A program made the position numbers and the translations under genes. Of a stretch of 64,000 bases of DNA, positions 11,901-23,300 are shown piece after piece. Position 1 is the stretch's first letter. Each line of letters opens with the position of its first letter. The notes under the pieces were generated by a model. It searched no databases. It worked only from the letters and a program-made list of their open reading frames with translations, and was not told the DNA's origin. This DNA is from Pratylenchus scribneri (taxonomy: Eukaryota; Nematoda; Chromadorea; Rhabditida; Pratylenchidae): NCBI GenBank assembly GCA_030063045.1, contig JAQSEB010000019.1, positions 124,001 to 188,000 on the forward strand, given 5' to 3'.

Positions 11901-12803
11901 ATGCATTTGATATTATTTTATAGCTAATTTTTAGCATAATAAAAAATGCTTTAAGCAATGCCATGACATCTTTACCGCCATCGGCACTAGACTGTCTCGT
12001 CTGCAAATTTCGTAATTCTTAAATAGATTCCAAAAATCACCTGCTGCTGCTGATTATGCTCTCCTTCGCCTTGAATATTCTCGCCGGAAGTCCCTATTCT
12101 CCCACAACTGCTAGAACTTCCTTCAACATTATTTTTGTTAATCATTTCGTCAATTAGCCTATTAAACTCCGCTAAGAATGGATCGCTAAAAAGATTGTCC
12201 GGTTGTTGTTTTCCCTTTCCATGTGATGAATATTTATCCTCGGAATCCGAAATTTGAGTTATTTCCTCGTCGCCTGGATCTTGGGCTCTTTTTCCTTTTA
12301 CTTGTTGCATACTATCCTCGTCCTCGGAATCCGTAGATTGAATTATTCCTTTGTCTTGAATTCCGTCACCAATTTTTGCCCGTAAAATTTCCATCAATTC
12401 TTTATTTAAATGCATTTTTTCCAATTCTGCAGAAAATATTCTCAATTGCCTAGATTCACTCAGAATGTCTCCTTGAGTATTTAATAAATTTCCGAAACGC
12501 TAACAAATTATTTTATCAATACTTATTCTAAAATTCCTTTATTTTTACCTTAAATTTTTTTTCAAATTGATTAAAATATAATTTAATATCAAAGTCTAAA
12601 ATGCATTTTTTCAGCTCATTTTTCGGCTCAATTTTGTCCCATCCATATTCGGCATTATTTTTCATTGCTTCAAAATTTCTTCGCTCATTTTCCAAATTTT
12701 TGCAATTTTTAAATTGTTCTTCAATAAATTTAAAATCCTCATTTGCCTCAACAAAATTGGAATAAAAATGCAATAAAAGCAATAATATTTGAATAGATTT
12801 CAT
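8931..12803 (-). CDS. Array copy 2: secreted protein of an undescribed tandem family (candidate effector)
   Basis: Four exons, all introns phase 0: 12803-12549, 12499-12041, 10841-10188 and 9509-8931, giving about 648 aa. The start MKSIQILLLLLHFYSNFVEA is a typical signal peptide; the mature protein begins near ANEDFKFI. No membrane segment follows. Exon 2 carries an acidic, Ser-rich variable region (SDSED repeats) that differs in length between copies. Exon 3 has conserved helical blocks (TEIKWLNMMLWLKKSK, WPHYDELLAK). Exon 4 has MAFQLLMGIFEWENVEWKM. Composition is rich in Lys/Glu/Asn and likely alpha-helical. This is the longest and apparently only fully intact copy. Upstream lie three tandem ATGCCA motifs about 280 bp from the ATG. 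Intron 2 holds a minisatellite and a fold-back element, and intron 3 a palindromic element. I cannot name the family; an effector role is inferred from the signal peptide, duplication and motif. Confidence 0.85.
9868..10150. mobile_element. Fold-back element in copy 2 intron 3
   Basis: Inverted ends GGCCCGTTTGGGG near 9880 and ACCCAAACGGGCC near 10060 flank about 170 bp of higher-GC sequence. It is followed by a perfect 30-bp palindrome at 10080-10109, centred on ATTCCC|GGGAAT. Copies 1 and 3 lack it, so it was inserted after duplication. Confidence 0.65.
10905..11340. repeat. Intronic minisatellite, about 22-bp unit, in copy 2
   Basis: Roughly 18 units of gtttctccaaacattttaat type. The unit is related to, but distinct from, the array in the same intron of copy 3. 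Copy 1 has no such array. Confidence 0.9.
11685..12008. mobile_element. Fold-back element in copy 2 intron 2
   Basis: Imperfect inverted arms: left gcggacgaaacggtgatggt near 11694, right accgccatcggcac..ctcgtc near 11980. Further inside, the motif cataaaattagctacaaaat is mirrored by tttatagctaatttttagcat. Half of the same family (gtagacgaaacggtttgttg...) occurs at about 14008-14170. Confidence 0.6.
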
Positions 12804-13029
12804 TTTTTCTTTTAAAAATATTTTAATATTTGAATTAAAATTGAAGAAATGAACAAATATTTATTATAGAGATAAAAGAAATTTTATTTTTTAATAGTTT
12901 TCAAAAATTGACACACAATATTCCTTGCGGTATTATTGAAATAAAATGGTGCGGAATTACGCTTTTGTTGAGTGAAAGTCAGAACCCGATTAATTATATC
13001 ACCACAATCAGTAGTAGTGGGAATAATAA

Positions 13030-13745
13030 GTAAGCCTAATTTTTATAAGAATGGTCGAATTTCGCGAAAATACATTCATTTTATGCCAATGCCAATGCCA
13101 ACATCAAAAAATGCAAAACATACACTATATTAGTAGAAGATAGAAGTAGAGCCGAGAGCCGACGCTCTATGCTGCATTTCTCCCATCGTTCTCTTCGCTT
13201 TTTCTCTATCTGTCTGTTCCAAGCTTTTTATTATGTAATCTCTGCTGCTAGTCCAATCAATTGGCCCTTGATATTTTCTCCCCATTCTCTACCAATTTCC
13301 ATTCCATTCATTGGCCATATTCCTCATTTGATTGGCCCAACCTGCTGCTACTAGGCTGAATGCGCGATTTGGCCTCGGGCTTCATGCCACGGAAGCCCGC
13401 CATCATTCCATCGCCCATGGCCCATCCTAGTGCCTCTGCAACTACAAATGCCCTTGCCTATTGACAATTTCCCTCTCGCCCTGTATACCCCTTCCCATTC
13501 TGTGGCCATTTGATTAGGCCCGTGGCCCTTCTTCCCCACCCAACCCCCCCCCCCCCCGTCCCCCCCCCCACCCCCGGGAAAATCCTTTATCTGCTATCAG
13601 GGTCGCGCACGGACCCAAGATTTCCAGACTCTGCCCCGGGCAGCAGGGCTACTAACAAACTACATTATTGGCCACATCGAATTCCAAAACAATCAATTTC
13701 TCCACTAGCCTAATGCACTTTATATATTTGCAAAATGCAAAAAAA
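13030..13745 (-). promoter_or_regulatory. Shared 5' flank of copy 2 with three ATGCCA motifs
   Basis: Three directly abutting ATGCCA hexamers lie at 13083-13100 (TGGCAT on the gene strand), about 280 bp above the ATG. From the gtgaaagtcagaaccc and gcctaatttttataagaatgg segments outward to ttggccacatc (13666), the flank can be aligned by eye with 17840-18500 and with the reverse complement of 62590-63230. ATGCCA is the reported Globodera dorsal-gland (DOG) box; its function here is inferred. The segment also contains poly-C runs near 13545-13575. Confidence 0.75.
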
Positions 13746-13799
13746 AAATAATTTATTAATGAAAAATAGAAGTTATTAAAATTAATCGCAAAAAAGGTT

Positions 13800-14010
13800 C
13801 AGTCTGATTAGTGATTATGTTAGAATTGGGATGGAATGGAGGGAAATATTTGGGTTTACATAACATATCCAAATTGGCCAACAATTTATTTTATAAGCAT
13901 TATCCGTCATCCATCAATTTTCTGAATTGGATGACATCTCTGCGACCAAATTGGAAGGCCCTCATTTTCAATTCCTCCAGACCCCCCCCCCCTCCGTGTT
14001 TCCACATTTG
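13800..14010. repeat. Upstream duplicated segment, matching 19425-19545
   Basis: ttggccaacaattt, catccatcaattttctg and ggccctcattttcaattcc occur in the same order at 13877-13978 and 19430-19542. The tandem duplication unit therefore extends beyond the promoter block. In front of copy 1 it has been spread out by later insertions. Confidence 0.65.
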
Positions 14011-14175
14011 TAGACGAAACGGTTTGTTGACACTGACGGTAAAGTTCATGCGGAATTGTTTATGGCATTCTATTAAGCATAAAATTAGCTACAAAATGAC
14101 ATCAAGAGCTTTGACCAATATTGAGTATTCACCGAGTTATGGCCAAAAAACCGCCCAAAATACAATTTTAATTAA
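14008..14175. mobile_element. Partial copy of the 11.69-12.0 kb fold-back element
   Basis: gtagacgaaacgg, cataaaattagctacaaaat and gttatggccaaaaaa blocks match the left half of the element in copy 2 intron 2. No mirrored right arm is seen. It lies just below the 3' flank of copy 1. Confidence 0.5.
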
Positions 14176-14521
14176 AACAAAGGTTTTTTTGATTTATAAC
14201 CGAAAAGTGAAAAATGACATGAAAAAAGAATAATATAAAGGCTGATTCGCTTAAATTAGAAAAGAAAGGGAATTTTGGAATTATGATCGTCATTTTAAGA
14301 AATATTAAGAATAGAAACAGAATTGCTTAACATTTTCCAATAAAAGAGTAATTTTATGATTGGAAACAAATTAGAAAGGAATGATGAGTAAAAATATAAA
14401 TCCGAATATGTAAAATTTATGGTTCATATTTCATAATCAAATTCGTCAGTGGTTTGGATTTGGATTTTGTTGATTTTTGTTTCTGATGCTGATGAGAGTG
14501 AATTGTTGTTCGCTTTTTCTT

Positions 14522-17500
14522 CTACCATTTCCAATATTCCATTTCCAGTCTATCCTCTGGCAATTTTGTTTTAATTAACACATTTATTTCTGTTTTAAAC
14601 TCTTTCATTTTCTTGGCATCATTTGTTTCCACAATAATTTTTCCATTAATTTTCTCATAAAAAGTCAACACTCTGAGTGCATCAATGACCACTTGAATTT
14701 GAATATGGCGACTTTCAATCAACATTTGGTCATCATCCATCAATTTTGAATTCCCAATCAAATCTAATGGATTTGTTGTTTTCCATTCTTGCATAGAAAA
14801 TATATTGTCCAATGCCACTATTAATTGATTCATTTGCCGTCCTTGTTTTTTAGATTCTGCCAAATTTAGAATGTAAGGTTTCATATACTTATCAACCAAA
14901 TGCCGAATTGCGACCATTTTCCATTCCACATTTTCCCATTCAAATATTCCCATCAATATTTGAAATGCCATTGAGGTGAAACGATGCAATGAAACCCAAG
15001 GGTATATTTTCTCATATTCCTTTATAAATTTAAATTTTTTACAAATCAAATTATAAATTTATGATAGATGGTTGTATAGCCAATTTGTATAATCTTTTAT
15101 TCACATTTCATAATTCGCTAATACATTTTTAAATTATTCCAATTTAGACTATAATGTATTGGGGTGTCTACAAATGAGTAATGAATTTTTAAAGATCTCA
15201 ATTATAAATTATGTAAGTCTTAAGAAAAGATTTTTTCGACTTCTTTTATTTAAAAATAAAATTTTTGGTTGAGTTTTCGGTAATAGTACAGTTCGTACCA
15301 CACCTTTTTTGAAAAAAATTACCGAAGTTAATTTTTTGCTTCAAAATGCATTTTATGGGTAATCGAGGTCGGGGAATTCGAATCTGACGACCATCTTGTA
15401 ATATCTTACCATCTTGGTAAGGAAATCCGACTTTTACCAAGAAAAAGCAAAAGGGAGACCAAGCGCATTTTTGGTCAAAAATTTTTCAGCGGACATAGCT
15501 CGCTTAAATTGTGGTATTATTATAATAAAAATAGTACCATTCGATTCAGCTCAACGAACTGCGTCGAATGAGCTATATATTGGCTATACAACAATTTTTC
15601 ACCAAAAATGCCCTTGGCTCCACCTTTGCTTTTTCTTGGTAAATGTCGGCATTTGCTTACCAGGATGGTAAGATATGATGAAATAGATATCAGATTCGAA
15701 TTCCCCGACTTCGATTACACCTAAAAACGCATTTTGAGGCAAAAAATTAACTTTGAAATTTTTTTCAAAAAAGGTGTGGTACGAACTGTACTATTACCGA
15801 GTTTTCTTTTTATAGAATACACTTTTGAGTATCTATTAAAAAATTTCTGGGATTTTTGTTTTAATTGTACATTTTTTATGAAATTTAAACCATCTAAAAA
15901 TTTTATTAAAAAATTTGAAAATTTAAAAAAAAAATAATAAATTTTTGAAAAATCAAATAAAAATTAATATTTGGTACTTTGTTGGTATTATAAAATTCCG
16001 GACATCCCAATAAAAAGTAATATTTTTAAACCTTTTTAAATTGTGGATGTTCCTCAATAAATCCATTTATTTTTGACCGAGTCTCTTCTACAGCTTTATC
16101 CCATTTTTCGCCAAATATAAGCAATTTATTAATTTGTTCATCTTCCTTTTTATTCGTAGGGCATCTGTCCTTCTTCAAATCCAATTTTATCATAAAATTT
16201 GTTTTGGCCAACAATTCATCATAATGTGGCCAATCACTCTGTCCATCGTGAGCGGAATTCCCTACTGTTTTGGCCTTTTTTATTAATTTTTCCAATTCCT
16301 TGCGCAACAATTTGCTCTCTTTTTTCCAATCTTTCCATATACTAGTTGCCATGAATTTGCTTTTAAAAAAATTGTCCAATTCCATCATTTTTTGTTCATT
16401 TTCATTTGCCAATCTCTTCCCCATCTTTTCCATATATGCTTTGGATTTCTTCAGCCATAACATCATATTCAACCATTTGATTTCCGTGTTCAATTTTTTT
16501 CGAAAATTATAAATTGATCGCAAAATTTGAACACGTTCAGTATTCGTTTCAGCTTGAATCTTATGAAAATAATTATTTGAATCTCGGCACATATGGTGGC
16601 ATTTTTACCCCTGGGGGTTTTTAGATTTCATCCACCCCTAGTTCGACTCAGTTTTTCAAGCGCTTTCGAATGAGCTATCACTCATCCAGGTAGGTTTCGA
16701 AAAAAAATGCCATGATATTTAACCAGATCCAATTATTTCAATATTTTTGCCTAATAAATAAATAAATTTTCGGTCAATTATTTAGGGTGGGGCCAATTTG
16801 TTACCAGTTTTTGCTTCTAATTTTTGGTAATAAGAATAATCATTTGCTGCTAAAATTGCTTTATTCCTATTTTCCAGTTGCAAAATTTAGATAATAATGC
16901 TTAAAATGTACATTTAAAATCTAATTTCTCGATTTATTTATAATCCTAGTAAATTCCATATTTAAATCAGTAAAAGCAGAGAAAAAATTGGTTAAGCCAA
17001 TTCAAATTTTACCTGCTGATCTGTCGCTTTAATCTGGCTCAAATTCTCAATTCCGCCGTGATGACTGTTATAACTTCCTTCAATATTATTTTTGTTAATC
17101 AGTTCATCAATTTGTCTATTAAATTCCGAAAATGGATCGCTAAAAGGGCTTTCTTCAGATCCATGAGGCGGTGATCCATCCTCTTCCTCGGAATCCGCAA
17201 ATTGAATAATTCCCTCGTCGGTTGGCATTCCGTCACCAATTTTTGCCCGCAACATTTCCATCAATTCTTTATTTAAATGCAATTTTTCCAATTCTGCCGA
17301 AAATTTTCTCAGATCCTCGGATTCATTCGAAGGAATTTCTTTTTTACAATTTAATATTCTGCTATGACGACTCTGGCAAATTATTTTATCAATAATTTAT
17401 AAAAAATTTTCTCTATTTTACCATAAATTCTTTTTTAATTTCATACAAAAATGTTGAAATATTAAAATCTAAAATGCATTTTTCCAGTTCATTTTTCGGC

Positions 17501-17688
17501 TCAATTTTTTCCCATTCATATTTGGCATTATTTTTCATCTGTTCAAAATTTTTTCGCCTATTTTCCAAATTTTTACAAATTTTAAATTGGTCAACAATAA
17601 ATTTGAATTCCTCATTTGCCTCAACAAAATTGTAATAAAAGTGGAAAATATTGAAAAGGAAAAATATTAGAATAATTAAAGATTTCAT
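14522..17688 (-). CDS. Array copy 1: secreted protein of the same tandem family, C-terminus truncated
   Basis: Four exons, all introns phase 0: 17688-17422, 17372-17013, 16559-16032 and 15019-14522, giving about 550 aa. The signal peptide is MKSLIILIFFLFNIFHFYY followed by NFVEAN, then NEEFKFIVDQFKICKNLEN. It shares the conserved helical blocks with copy 2: TEIKWLNMMLWLKKSK, WPHYDELLAK and MAFQILMGIFEWENVEW. The acidic exon 2 region is shorter. At the end of exon 4 a one-base deletion relative to copies 2 and 3 (between 14522 and 14523) turns the conserved EYWK(W/L)YEE into EYWKW-stop (TAG, 14524-14522), so about 17 C-terminal residues are replaced by an earlier stop. The protein may still function. 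Two ATGCCA motifs lie about 275 bp upstream. Intron 3 carries an 850-bp fold-back element. Confidence 0.82.
15155..16013. mobile_element. Large fold-back element in copy 1 intron 3
   Basis: Outer inverted ends TATTGGGGTGTC (15157) and GACATCCCAATA (about 16000). Inside are long inverted arms of roughly 200 bp: tcggtaatagtacagttcgt at 15280 is mirrored at about 15780, and gtcggggaattcgaatctga at 15370 is mirrored at about 15700. The centre (15430-15650) contains ttaccaagaaaaagcaaaag and its mirror. No transposase frame is visible, so it is non-autonomous. Confidence 0.8.
16590..16725. mobile_element. Small hairpin element in copy 1 intron 2
   Basis: atggtggcatttttaccc at about 16592 faces aaaaaatgccatgat at about 16703, around a spacer that includes tcatccacccctag. 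It is absent from the other two copies. Confidence 0.45.
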
Positions 17689-17839
17689 TTTTTTTCTGTT
17701 AGAATTAATTAGAATTATTAAAATTTGAGAAAATTGAAATTGATGAACAAATAAAGGGAAATTTTATTTTTTTAATATTTGAAAAATTGACATCAACAAT
17801 TTTCCTTGGCGTATTGAATCAAAACGGTTTGGTAAATTC

Positions 17840-18500
17840 CATTTTTTGGGGGGTGAAAATCAGAAGCCCAGGCCCAGCATAATAATTAGCAACTAGGGGG
17901 AAAGAAGAAAGCCTAATTTTTATAAGAATGGCCGAATTTCACGAAAATACATTCATTTTATGCCAATGCCAACATCAAAAACGCAAACACATACACTCTA
18001 TAGTCGACACGACGCTTATGCCCCATTCCTCTCATCTTTCTTATTCTTACCTCTGCCTGTCCCAAATAATTCTAATCAAATTCATTGGCCTAAATATTTC
18101 TTTCACATATTTTCCCACTCTCCCAATTTACATTCATTCCATTCATTGGCCAAATTCTCTTTGTGGTTTGGTATTTGGCCAACCTGTGCCAACTGAATGC
18201 TCGATTTGACTCGGGTCTGATGCCACGGCATCTCGCCATCATTTCATCCTATTGTTGCTGCAAACTGACCCAATTTTAAAAATTTCTCTCTTCCTCTTTA
18301 CCCCCTCTCCCCATTCTGCTGATCATTTGATTATGGCCATATATGCCCCAGATCATGATCCATCATGACCCATTTCCATCACAAGCTATTCCACCTGCAT
18401 TCTGCAGCTATCTCATTTCCATTCAGACCGTAACATTGGCCATAAAGCAAACAACTTATCGATTGGCCTAATACATATTTGCAAAAAAAAAAAATTAAAA
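17840..18500 (-). promoter_or_regulatory. Shared 5' flank of copy 1 with two ATGCCA motifs
   Basis: ATGCCA at 17960-17965 and 17966-17971, about 275 bp above the ATG. The flank aligns with that of copy 2 from gtgaaaatcagaagccc through gcctaatttttataagaatgg to ttggcc..atatttgcaaaa near 18485. A further tgatgccacggcatc inverted pair occurs near 18210. Confidence 0.75.
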
Positions 18501-18583
18501 AAAGAAGAATTTTGGTAGGATTGGATGAAAATTGAAAGAAACATTTCAGTTTTGGTTGGCATTGTTTTTTGCATTTTTGACTA

Positions 18584-18763
18584 GGGTTGGACAGAGTCGG
18601 TTCCTAGACGGTCTCGGTTCTGAAACTCGGTTTTCGGTTCCTGAAAAAATATCGGTTCTAGGTTCCGGTTCCTCCTATTTTCGATTCTAAAGAGCAAAAT
18701 TTCCCAATTTCGGTTCCAAAATGCATCGATTTTTTGGAACCGGAACACTATGCAACCCTAGTT
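18584..18763. mobile_element. CGGTTC-rich element with CTAGGGTTG inverted ends
   Basis: CTAGGGTTG at 18582 and CAACCCTAG at about 18754 bound a core of (t)cggttc/gaaccg units. No coding capacity. It interrupts the duplicated upstream region of copy 1. Confidence 0.6.
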
Positions 18764-19985
18764 TTGACGTAAATCAGAGCACCAAATTAACTCATTTCTG
18801 CCCAATGAAATTCAATGAACAATGAATTTTCAAAATCTGGCAAATTTGGGCGATTCCCATTTATTTCATTCATTTTTCTCATAAAATTGCCCTTCTATGT
18901 TTCCCTCTTTACCCTCAATAAAATTCGACCTTCACGCATACTATTATATTTTGGCCCAAACAACAATGTGTGGGCATCGGCCGATTTTCGTTGGGGCAAC
19001 AATGGGGGACTGGGAGATGGAAGGTTTTGGGTGTCGGAAAGGAATGAGTAAACGATCCTGGGAATGAAGGGGAGGGGAGTGAGGGCAGCCCGATGAGTGT
19101 GAATGTGAATGTGAAATGTCGAAAAAGGACAAAGGCCTACACCTACACTACTATAGATGGGACCTTTTCAATTCAATGTCACCAAAATCACATCAATAAT
19201 CCCACTGTTGACTAACAATAATCTGCTGTTCTCATATCGCCGAATAGCAGCAGAAGAGCAGTCGAAAATTGCGTGAAAAATAATTATCTAAATTTTTACT
19301 CAATTCTCTTGCCAATTTATCATCTTATAAAGGCGAATTTTTTAAACAAATTTTTATTTAAATTAAAAAAGGAAAAAGAAAAAGCTCATTACTTCAATTG
19401 TATCCATATTTGGCTGAAACAATGGCCAAATTGGCCAACAATTTTAGTGCCATTCCCCCATCCATCAATTTTCTGCCTTTGGATGTGACATCTCTGTGGC
19501 CAAATTGGAAGGAAGGCCCTCATTTTCAATTCCCCCTCCCATTCCCGGCTTTGGCCCCCAACCGTCGATATTGATCCATGGCCGGTGTGGGGCTTCGTCC
19601 ACGGGGACGGCAATGCGGCTGCCTTTTTTCAAAGGCCTCACTCTCGCCATCGCCTCTTTTCATCCGCCTCTTCCCCCTATTCTCCCCCATTTTTCCATTC
19701 ATCCTCACATTTTTCTCATTTCTAGCAAGGCCGCCTGTAAATTCCTCATTTAATCCCCTAAACACTCATCCGTCCATATTTCACCCTTTTTCCCTCATTT
19801 GAATGGCCATTTGTCAGCTTTTCTGGCAGAGATTAGTCATCTAAACTCATCTAATAAATTTCTAAATTCATTAAAAAATAAAATAGTCTAGATATTTAGA
19901 TATTTATTTTTATATCACTCAAATTGCTAATTAAAAGCTTAATTAAAATAAAATAATTAAAAAATCAGCAATTAAATTTGAAATT
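18764..19985. other. Intergenic region upstream of the TRPA gene, no gene supported
   Basis: A GC-richer patch at 19430-19800 opens several overlapping frames on both strands, but none looks like a protein. Part of it (19425-19545) is the duplicated copy of 13870-13980. I searched for ankyrin-repeat exons that would extend the downstream channel gene and saw none. Confidence 0.5.
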
Positions 19986-19987
19986 AG

Positions 19988-20213
19988 AGATCCGGCACCG
20001 GACCGGATTTTTGCCGGATCCGGCCATTTTTGCCAGAATCCGGAATCCGGAGAAAAAATTTTATAACTGGATCCGGTCCGGAATCCGGCACATTTTATGA
20101 TATTTTTAAAAAATCCGGCCAAATCCGGGACTTTTTTGCTTGATCCGGCCCAAATTTACCCAATCCGAAATCCGGTCCGGAATCCCGCAGATGACATTTT
20201 GCCGGTCTCTATT
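19988..20213. mobile_element. CCGGAT-rich element with short inverted ends
   Basis: AGAGATCCGGC at 19987 and GCCGGTCTCTA near 20203 flank a core of atccgg/ccggat units (gaatccggaatccgg, gatccggtccgg). It ends about 165 bp above the TRPA start codon. Confidence 0.6.
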
Positions 20214-20377
20214 CGAAATTATAGATTTGATTTTTTATCCAACAAATAAAATCAAAACGCCAAAATATATTATTAATAGATCTCTCCACTTTTTTGCGAA
20301 TGAAAAAAAGCTTAACTTATTCTTAAAAACATTAAATTTTATAAAATTATTTTTCAGAGATTAAAAATTATTTTAAA

Positions 20378-23300
20378 ATGGATCCAGAACAGAGTAAACC
20401 ACTTAATACTAAAGTCAGGAAAAGCGATCGCGCTCAGTGAGTCATTAAGAAATAAGAAACCGGGGAAAATGAATTTATTTTTCAGGGAATTACTCGATTT
20501 ATACAATGAACGATCTTTGGTTTGGGAGGATCAAGAAAAAACAGTGTTCCTCTTTGATTATGCCAAAGGTGGAACATCGAAAAGTGAAATTGTCAATCGG
20601 CATGTTCTGAAAGAGTTGAAGGATCGGGGACAGTGGCGAATAATCAAACATCCACTTTTGTTGAATTTTGTCAATGAGAAGGTCCAAAAATATTCCAAAT
20701 ATTGATTTAAATCCCAATAAAAATTATTACAGCTGCTTGCCTGCACAATTTCGTACCTTTTTCACATCCTCCTATATTTCCTCTTTTTGGCCTTGCTTTT
20801 CTCCTATGTTCAGGGACATCCTTCACTTGCAAAGAATTTGTTGGTCACCTGCATTCTCCTATTCTTCGTTTTCTTTATGGTAAGTTTAATTTATAAGTCA
20901 ATAATTCGAATTTTTCATTAGCTAATCAAAGCCGCACTGAAAATGCAATCTGGTCTCAGGGAAATCAGCTTTTGGTTTTGCATTTCCTACCTCTGGACAT
21001 TGACAACTTATTTGGTTACATTGTTCTTTATTTGGAGTTGGCATTTGTTTTCCTTTGATGACTTTAACGAGGAAACAAAAGTGAGTTATTTGGTTTTTTA
21101 ACAGGCGCCAGGCGAAAATAAATTGGGGCAAATAGGCAGAATTAAATTGGGGCAAATAGACGGAATTAAAATGGGGCAACCAGGCGGAATCAAATTGGGG
21201 CAAATAGGCGGAATTAAATGTTGGGGCAAATAGACGGAATTAAATTGGGGCAAATAGGCGGAATCAAATTGGGGCAAATAGGCGGAATTAAATTGGGGCA
21301 AATAGGCGGAATTAAATTGGGGCAAATAGGCGGAATTAAATTGGGGCAAATAGGCGGAATTAAATTGGGGCAAATAGGCGGAATTAAATTGGGGCAAATA
21401 GGCGGAATTAAATTGGGGCAAATAGGCGGAATTAAAATGGGGCAAATAGGCAGAATTAAATTGGGGCAAATAGGCGGAATTAATTAACTACAAAATAAAT
21501 TAGATTAGCACCAAATTTTACACACCAAATCAATTTTTCTAGTGAATTTTGCCTTAAATTTAACAAATATGATAATGGTACCAACCACTCACTATATAAC
21601 CTTTTTGTTTGAGATGATTTAATTTGAGAAATAATGAGTGGATTAAATGTATAATTGTTAAAAATTTGTGACCAAAAAGCAATAAAAAGGCCTAAATTGT
21701 GCAGTTTTCATTGCCCATAACTTTCTGGCTAATTAAATTTTGTCAATCATTTTCCTTTCAAAAAATTTCGTAAAATTTTTTTCAGAGAACAGTCGGCTGG
21801 TTTCTTCCAATTGTTGCCATCCTTGCCTCCTGGATCAATTGCCTCTATGTTTTACGAAAAGCCCCTTGCGGTTCATACATTTTGATGATGAGCAAAATTC
21901 TTTTCTCCTTTCTTAATGTGATTAAATTTTAATTAATCTAATCACACTATTCATTATAGACCACCGTCATTTGGATTCCAACACTTTTCACATTTGCCTT
22001 CGCCTTTCAATTGGTAATGCGCGATTCGGGTGCCCAACCCTGGGATGATAAGGACATGAAAAATGGGAATGTTTCCTCATCTGCTCTTCTCATGGTCCTC
22101 TTCCAATCGTTCACAAAAACATCGGCAATGGTGAGTTCACATTCAATTTTGCAGTAAATTCACATAAAATATTTATATGAATAGGCCAATTCGCTTACTA
22201 TTAGAAATAAGCTAACAAAAATTGTTCACACAGGAATAAATAGCAAGCTAATTCAACTTTAAAATTATAAATTTTTATTTCCTAGTAAAAATTGAAAAAT
22301 TTTTCCGGTTCTTAAAGGTTATCTGGGCACTGATTTTTCACCCTCGAAATTACCCTTTAATCCCAAAATTAGTCATAAGATTCAAATCATAAAATAAAAA
22401 TAGAATTTTTTCATTGTTTTACATTCAAATGAATAATATAATAATCTCAAAAAAAATTTATAATCTGTACCCGGATAACCGATAATACTTTTTCAAACAC
22501 AAATTGGTTTACTTTTGCTTGACATGTTGGAAAAGTCTCATAAATTTGTATTTTTAAGCTGAAATTACTGGAATTTGCCGGTCGATAACAGAAATAAACC
22601 ATCGACCAATAAGAAATAAGATTAAAAATATAAAATTCAATTAATTTACTTATTAGATCGTTCATGAAAATATAATAAACAGACTATTTAATTACAAATT
22701 ATAATTAATAAAAATACATTTTTTAAAGATGATTGGTGAAGTTGAGGCAAATGACATTCTGGGCCAGAAGGCATGGATTGCCAATTTTCTTCTCATCCTC
22801 TTCGAAATAATCACAGTGGTGGGTTTTCATGAGGCCATTTTCCTTTGACTTTAATAAATGGTTTTGTGCAGATTCTTCTTATGAATTTGATGATTTCATT
22901 GGCCGTCGGCGATGTCAATGAATTGAGGATGAATGCGGAGGAACGATTATTGAAAATAAAGGTGAGTTGGTTTGGAAATAAGTATTCATAAAGGAATTGA
23001 AAAAAATGAGATGTCTCTAAAAATAAATAAAAAAAATCCCAAGAATATTGAGTTACAATGTACTACTCGCACTAAAATTTATTCAAAAATGTTAATTTAC
23101 TTAATTCCATTTTCCTATTAATAATTAGGATTTAGGAATTTAATAAACAGGAATCTAAATTACCTTCAACTTTCTTCAATTTATGCTAATCTAGGTAATC
23201 AAGCCAAAATTTACCACGAAAACGCATTTTTAAAATAGGCATATTCTTAGCCAAAATTATGAATCTGTAAATGAATGGTATTCATATTTAGCTTTAGCAT

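Noticed and set aside
13510..13713. Pro-rich frame across poly-C runs
   Set aside because: A homopolymer translation lying within the shared promoter flank of copy 2.
19389..19802. Overlapping Pro/Gly-rich frames before the TRPA gene
   Set aside because: Frames are open on both strands in a GC-richer patch that is partly a duplicated non-coding segment (13870-13980).
21098..21487. Open frames on both strands with IKLGQIGG or PQFNSAYL repeats; possible CRISPR array
   Set aside because: A 24-bp direct tandem repeat without spacers, inside an intron of a eukaryotic gene.
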